7,732 nucleotides of DNA from Kiritimatiellales bacterium (GTDB lineage: Bacteria > Verrucomicrobiota > Kiritimatiellia > Kiritimatiellales > Pontiellaceae), in contig DAOUQA010000100.1 of NCBI GenBank assembly GCA_030625905.1, forward strand, positions 1 through 7,732, in the 5' to 3' direction. Of the stretch, positions 5,220 to 7,732 are shown piece after piece; position 1 is the stretch's first letter, and each line of letters starts with the position of its first letter. The position numbers and the translations under genes are program-made. A model generated the notes under the pieces. It ran no database searches. It worked only from the letters and a program-made list of their open reading frames with translations, and was not told the DNA's origin.

Positions 5220-7525
5220 AACTGCTCTGGAAACTTTTGGTGCCGCTTTGGTTTGCGGGCGGTACGGCACTCGCGCAACCCCCGCACATCGGCTATGCCT
5301 ATCCGGCGGGGGGCGAAAAGGGAACTTCTTTCCGCGTTGTGATTGGCGGCCAGTATCTGCTGGGCTCCACCAATGTTTTTGTGAGCGGCAAAGGGGTGAA
5401 GGCGAAGGTGGTTCGGCACACGGTCAAATATGATCCCAAGCGCTACCGGCAGTTCTGGCGCAACCGTAAAAACGCCACCGCCGCAATGAAGGGGAAGGAG
5501 GGGCTCGACCGCGAAAAGCCTCAGCGTCAGTTCGACCAAGCGACCAGACAAATTGCAAAGGCGGAACTTCCCGATGGGGTCGATCCCTTCGACGAAAAGG
5601 CAATCATAAAGTACTACCGCTTCAATACCAAGGAGCAGTTTAATCCGCAGATTGCCGACCGCCTGCGCATTGATGTCACGATTGACCGAAACGCCCCGCC
5701 CGGGGTGCGCGAGTTGCGCGTCTATACGCCCGGCGGGCTCTCCAATCCCATCTATTTCGAGGTCGGTACGCTTTCCGAAACGATGGAGGAGGAACCCAAC
5801 GACGACCACATGGCTCCCGGACTCCAGAAGGTGTCCCCGCCGGCCATGATCAACGGGCAGATTCTCCCCGGCGACATCGATCACTTCCGCTTCAAGGCGG
5901 TTAAGGGGCAGTCCGTTGTTGTGGATGTGGGTGCGCGGAAAATCACACCCTACTTGGCCGATGCCGTGCCGGGTTGGTTCCAGGCGGTGGTGGCACTCTA
6001 CGACGACGAGGGCAACGAGGTCGCCTACCAGGATGACTACGAATTCAATCCCGATCCGGTGCTTTTCTTCGATGTTCCAGAGACGGGGACCTACACGCTG
6101 TCCATCAAGGATTCCATCTACCGTGGGCGCGAGGATTTTGTCTATCGCATCGCCCTGGGCGAGCTGCCCTTCATCACCAGTATTTTCCCGCTGGGGGCGC
6201 AGCAGGGACGCGAGGTCGATATTTTGCTGGCTGGAAAAAACCTGCCCCAAAAACGGCTCGCCGGAAAGCTGCCGGACGAAGGCGGCGATGTCCGCCATAT
6301 CTCGGTCAAGAAATCAGGCTACCGCTCCAATCCCATGCCTTTCGCCATTGGCAGCCTTCCGGAGATCACCGAGGCCGAGCCGAACAATTCGCCCGAGGAG
6401 GCACAGCCCGTCGAGCAACCGCTCATCGTCAATGGCCGCATCCAGCAGGTGGGCGATATCGACGTCTTTAGCTTCCAGGGAAAGGAAGGGGATTCGGTAT
6501 CCATCGAGGTGGCCGCCCGCCGACTTAATTCGCCGCTCGATTCCACGATTTCGCTGACCGGGCCGGGAATGGATAAACCGGTTCGCAACGACGACCGGGT
6601 GGAGTCCGGTGCCGGTCACCTCTTTCTCGGTTCAGGGCTGCTCACACACCATGCAGACTCCTATCTGCTACATACACTTCCCTCCACGGGAACCTATCAT
6701 GTGCAGATTGGTGACACCCAGTCCAAAGGCGGGATCGACTATGGCTACCGTCTGCATATTGGCCGGGCTCGCCCCGATTTCAAGCTGCGCATGGAGCCTT
6801 CCGGTGTACGCATCGCGCCCGGTGGAACGGTTGCCTTTACCGTGCGCGCACTCCGTCTGGACGGGTTTAACGAAAAGATTTATCTCGACGCGAAGAACCT
6901 GCCGGATGGATTTGAAATGAGCGAAGCCGCGATCCCTGTCGGTTCCGATGCGACACGTTTCACCATCACCGCGCCTCGGCAAATTTCAAAAAAGGCTTTC
7001 AGTCCCGAAATCACCGGCATGGCGCTCTTGGGCGACGACTACATCACGCATTCCGCCGTTCCGGTTGACGACCAGATGCAGGCATTCCTCTATCACCATC
7101 TTGTTCCGGCGCAGGAATTGGTGCTCGCGCCCGTGGTCAACCCCGTTCCGCTCGCGTTCGAGGTGGAGCTTCCTGAGTCTGGAAGCATCGAACTGCCGTT
7201 TGGGGAGGAGACCTTTCTTTTTGTGACGGGGCGTTTTCGCTCGGGAATCAAGGGCGCAAAACTTGTGCTCGACCACCCGCCCGAGGGCATCACGGTCGTC
7301 AAGAGTTGGATTGGCCGGAAAAGGGCCAAGGGAAAAACCGCTGAGGGTAAACCGAAATTTGAAAAGGGTGTGGCGCAGGGTCGGATCACCCTGAAGGTGG
7401 GGGAGCCAATCAAGCCCGGCTTCAAGACCAGCCTCGTGGTCGTGGCAGTCGTTAAAAAAGGACGGGAAGAAACCCGCTATCCCGCTCCGGCCATCCCTGT
7501 CGAGGTTGTCAAACCCTCTTCGTAA
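5216..7525 (+). CDS. Exported protein with duplicated IPT-like and PPC modules
   Basis: This 769-residue protein starts at the ATG at 5216, sharing ATGA with the stop of the DUF1501 gene. The upstream site is weak, so translation is probably coupled. Residues 1-20 are a Sec signal peptide (cleavage after ALA, before Gln21). About 23-185 are an IPT/TIG-like domain with a Lys/Arg-rich, probably helical insertion at 62-115. About 190-315 are a PPC domain (EEEPNDD, GQILPGDIDHFRF, YDDEGNEVAYQDDYEFNPDP, PETGTYTLSIKD). About 318-380 form a second, shorter IPT-like domain, and 385-515 a second PPC domain (EAEPNNS, GRIQQVGDIDVFSFQ, PSTGTYHVQIGD). From about 520 to the end there are beta-rich, Ig-like segments. 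There is no membrane anchor or peptidase motif. PPC domains are usually accessory binding or folding modules in secreted proteins, so it may recognise a substrate for, or hold, the two proteins upstream. That job is inferred; the domain calls are good. Confidence 0.92.
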   Translation: MKLLWKLLVPLWFAGGTALAQPPHIGYAYPAGGEKGTSFRVVIGGQYLLGSTNVFVSGKGVKAKVVRHTVKYDPKRYRQFWRNRKNATAAMKGKEGLDREKPQRQFDQATRQIAKAELPDGVDPFDEKAIIKYYRFNTKEQFNPQIADRLRIDVTIDRNAPPGVRELRVYTPGGLSNPIYFEVGTLSETMEEEPNDDHMAPGLQKVSPPAMINGQILPGDIDHFRFKAVKGQSVVVDVGARKITPYLADAVPGWFQAVVALYDDEGNEVAYQDDYEFNPDPVLFFDVPETGTYTLSIKDSIYRGREDFVYRIALGELPFITSIFPLGAQQGREVDILLAGKNLPQKRLAGKLPDEGGDVRHISVKKSGYRSNPMPFAIGSLPEITEAEPNNSPEEAQPVEQPLIVNGRIQQVGDIDVFSFQGKEGDSVSIEVAARRLNSPLDSTISLTGPGMDKPVRNDDRVESGAGHLFLGSGLLTHHADSYLLHTLPSTGTYHVQIGDTQSKGGIDYGYRLHIGRARPDFKLRMEPSGVRIAPGGTVAFTVRALRLDGFNEKIYLDAKNLPDGFEMSEAAIPVGSDATRFTITAPRQISKKAFSPEITGMALLGDDYITHSAVPVDDQMQAFLYHHLVPAQELVLAPVVNPVPLAFEVELPESGSIELPFGEETFLFVTGRFRSGIKGAKLVLDHPPEGITVVKSWIGRKRAKGKTAEGKPKFEKGVAQGRITLKVGEPIKPGFKTSLVVVAVVKKGREETRYPAPAIPVEVVKPSS

Positions 7526-7600
7526 ATGGGTTTAATCTTTTACAGGGAGCCGGGTCGCTAGTCGGCTGGATGGGGTGTTTAATAAAGCCGTATGGAAAGG

Positions 7601-7606
7601 GGAGGG
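7601..7606 (+). promoter_or_regulatory. Ribosome binding site (GGAGGG) for the gene starting at 7612
   Basis: AAGGGGAGGG ends five bases before the ATG at 7612, and this supports that start over the ATG at 7592, whose frame ends after seven codons. The 86-bp gap (7526-7611) otherwise holds only a weak 5-bp hairpin (7548-7552 with 7563-7567) with no T run, so I see no terminator. Read-through from the PPC gene is possible. Confidence 0.65.
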
Positions 7607-7611
7607 TGTAG

Positions 7612-7732
7612 ATGAAAGAAAGGTTTGGTTTGTTTTTGATGGGGGTCGTGTTTTGCAACGCAGAAATGGCTTCAGCCCAGAAGGACAGGTTCCCGGCACC
7701 TTCACTGCGGGGTGTACCCCATGCAAGAAACG
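7612..7732 (+). CDS. Start of another exported protein (3' partial)
   Basis: Forty codons are visible from the ATG at 7612 before the window ends. The beginning, MKERFGLFLMGVVFCNAEMASAQ, is a Sec signal peptide: basic N-end, hydrophobic core, then ASA with cleavage likely before the Gln. Cys15 lies inside the core and lacks a proper lipobox, so a lipoprotein is unlikely. The 17 residues after the signal are too few to assign a family. Position and export signal suggest it belongs with the operon before it, though the 86-bp gap contrasts with the tight junctions upstream. Confidence 0.7.
   Translation, partial: MKERFGLFLMGVVFCNAEMASAQKDRFPAPSLRGVPHARN

Noticed and set aside
5093..6298. A 401-codon minus-strand frame opposite the DUF1501 and PPC genes
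   Set aside because: It is a mirror of well-supported plus-strand coding sequence and has no recognisable protein family.
7548..7567. A hairpin AGCCG/CGGCT after the PPC gene as a possible terminator
   Set aside because: The stem is only five base pairs with a 10-base loop and no T run follows.

Overview
The window reads as bacterial chromosomal DNA, probably from the PVC group (Planctomycetota, Verrucomicrobiota, Kiritimatiellota and relatives). The main evidence is an operon joining a DUF1549/DUF1553 protein, a DUF1501 protein and a PPC-domain protein, a combination known mainly from those phyla. Shine-Dalgarno sites are present and the DNA is moderately GC-rich. Species cannot be told from this sequence. 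All genes are on the + strand.

Left transcription unit (1-2165). A protein open at the left edge ends with an E/P/Q/A-rich repeat tract and an unrecognised C-terminal domain of about 130 residues. It is followed 14 bp later by a polytopic membrane protein with a long acidic, probably disordered tail. Next comes a 54-residue protein with a strong ribosome binding site and a Phd/YefM-like N-terminal pattern. A very good intrinsic terminator (stem 2121-2159, then six T) closes the unit. The functions of all three genes are unknown.

Intergenic control region (2166-2288). It contains a 12-bp perfect palindrome (2201-2212) that fits the LacI/GalR-family operator pattern at 13 of 14 positions. A weak -10-like box lies just upstream of it, and a strong leader hairpin lies close to the next ribosome binding site.

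Right transcription unit (2289 to beyond the right edge). It encodes a Sec-exported DUF1549/DUF1553 protein without a haem domain, then a DUF1501 protein with a twin-arginine-type leader, then a large Sec-exported protein with duplicated IPT-like plus PPC modules. The first pair is 9 bp apart and the second pair overlaps by 4 bp (ATGA), so the three are probably co-translated. After 86 bp a fourth exported protein begins and runs off the right edge. The likely picture is a set of envelope or periplasmic proteins made together. Their biochemical role is not established, and the operator-like site suggests, without proving, control by a sugar-type regulator.
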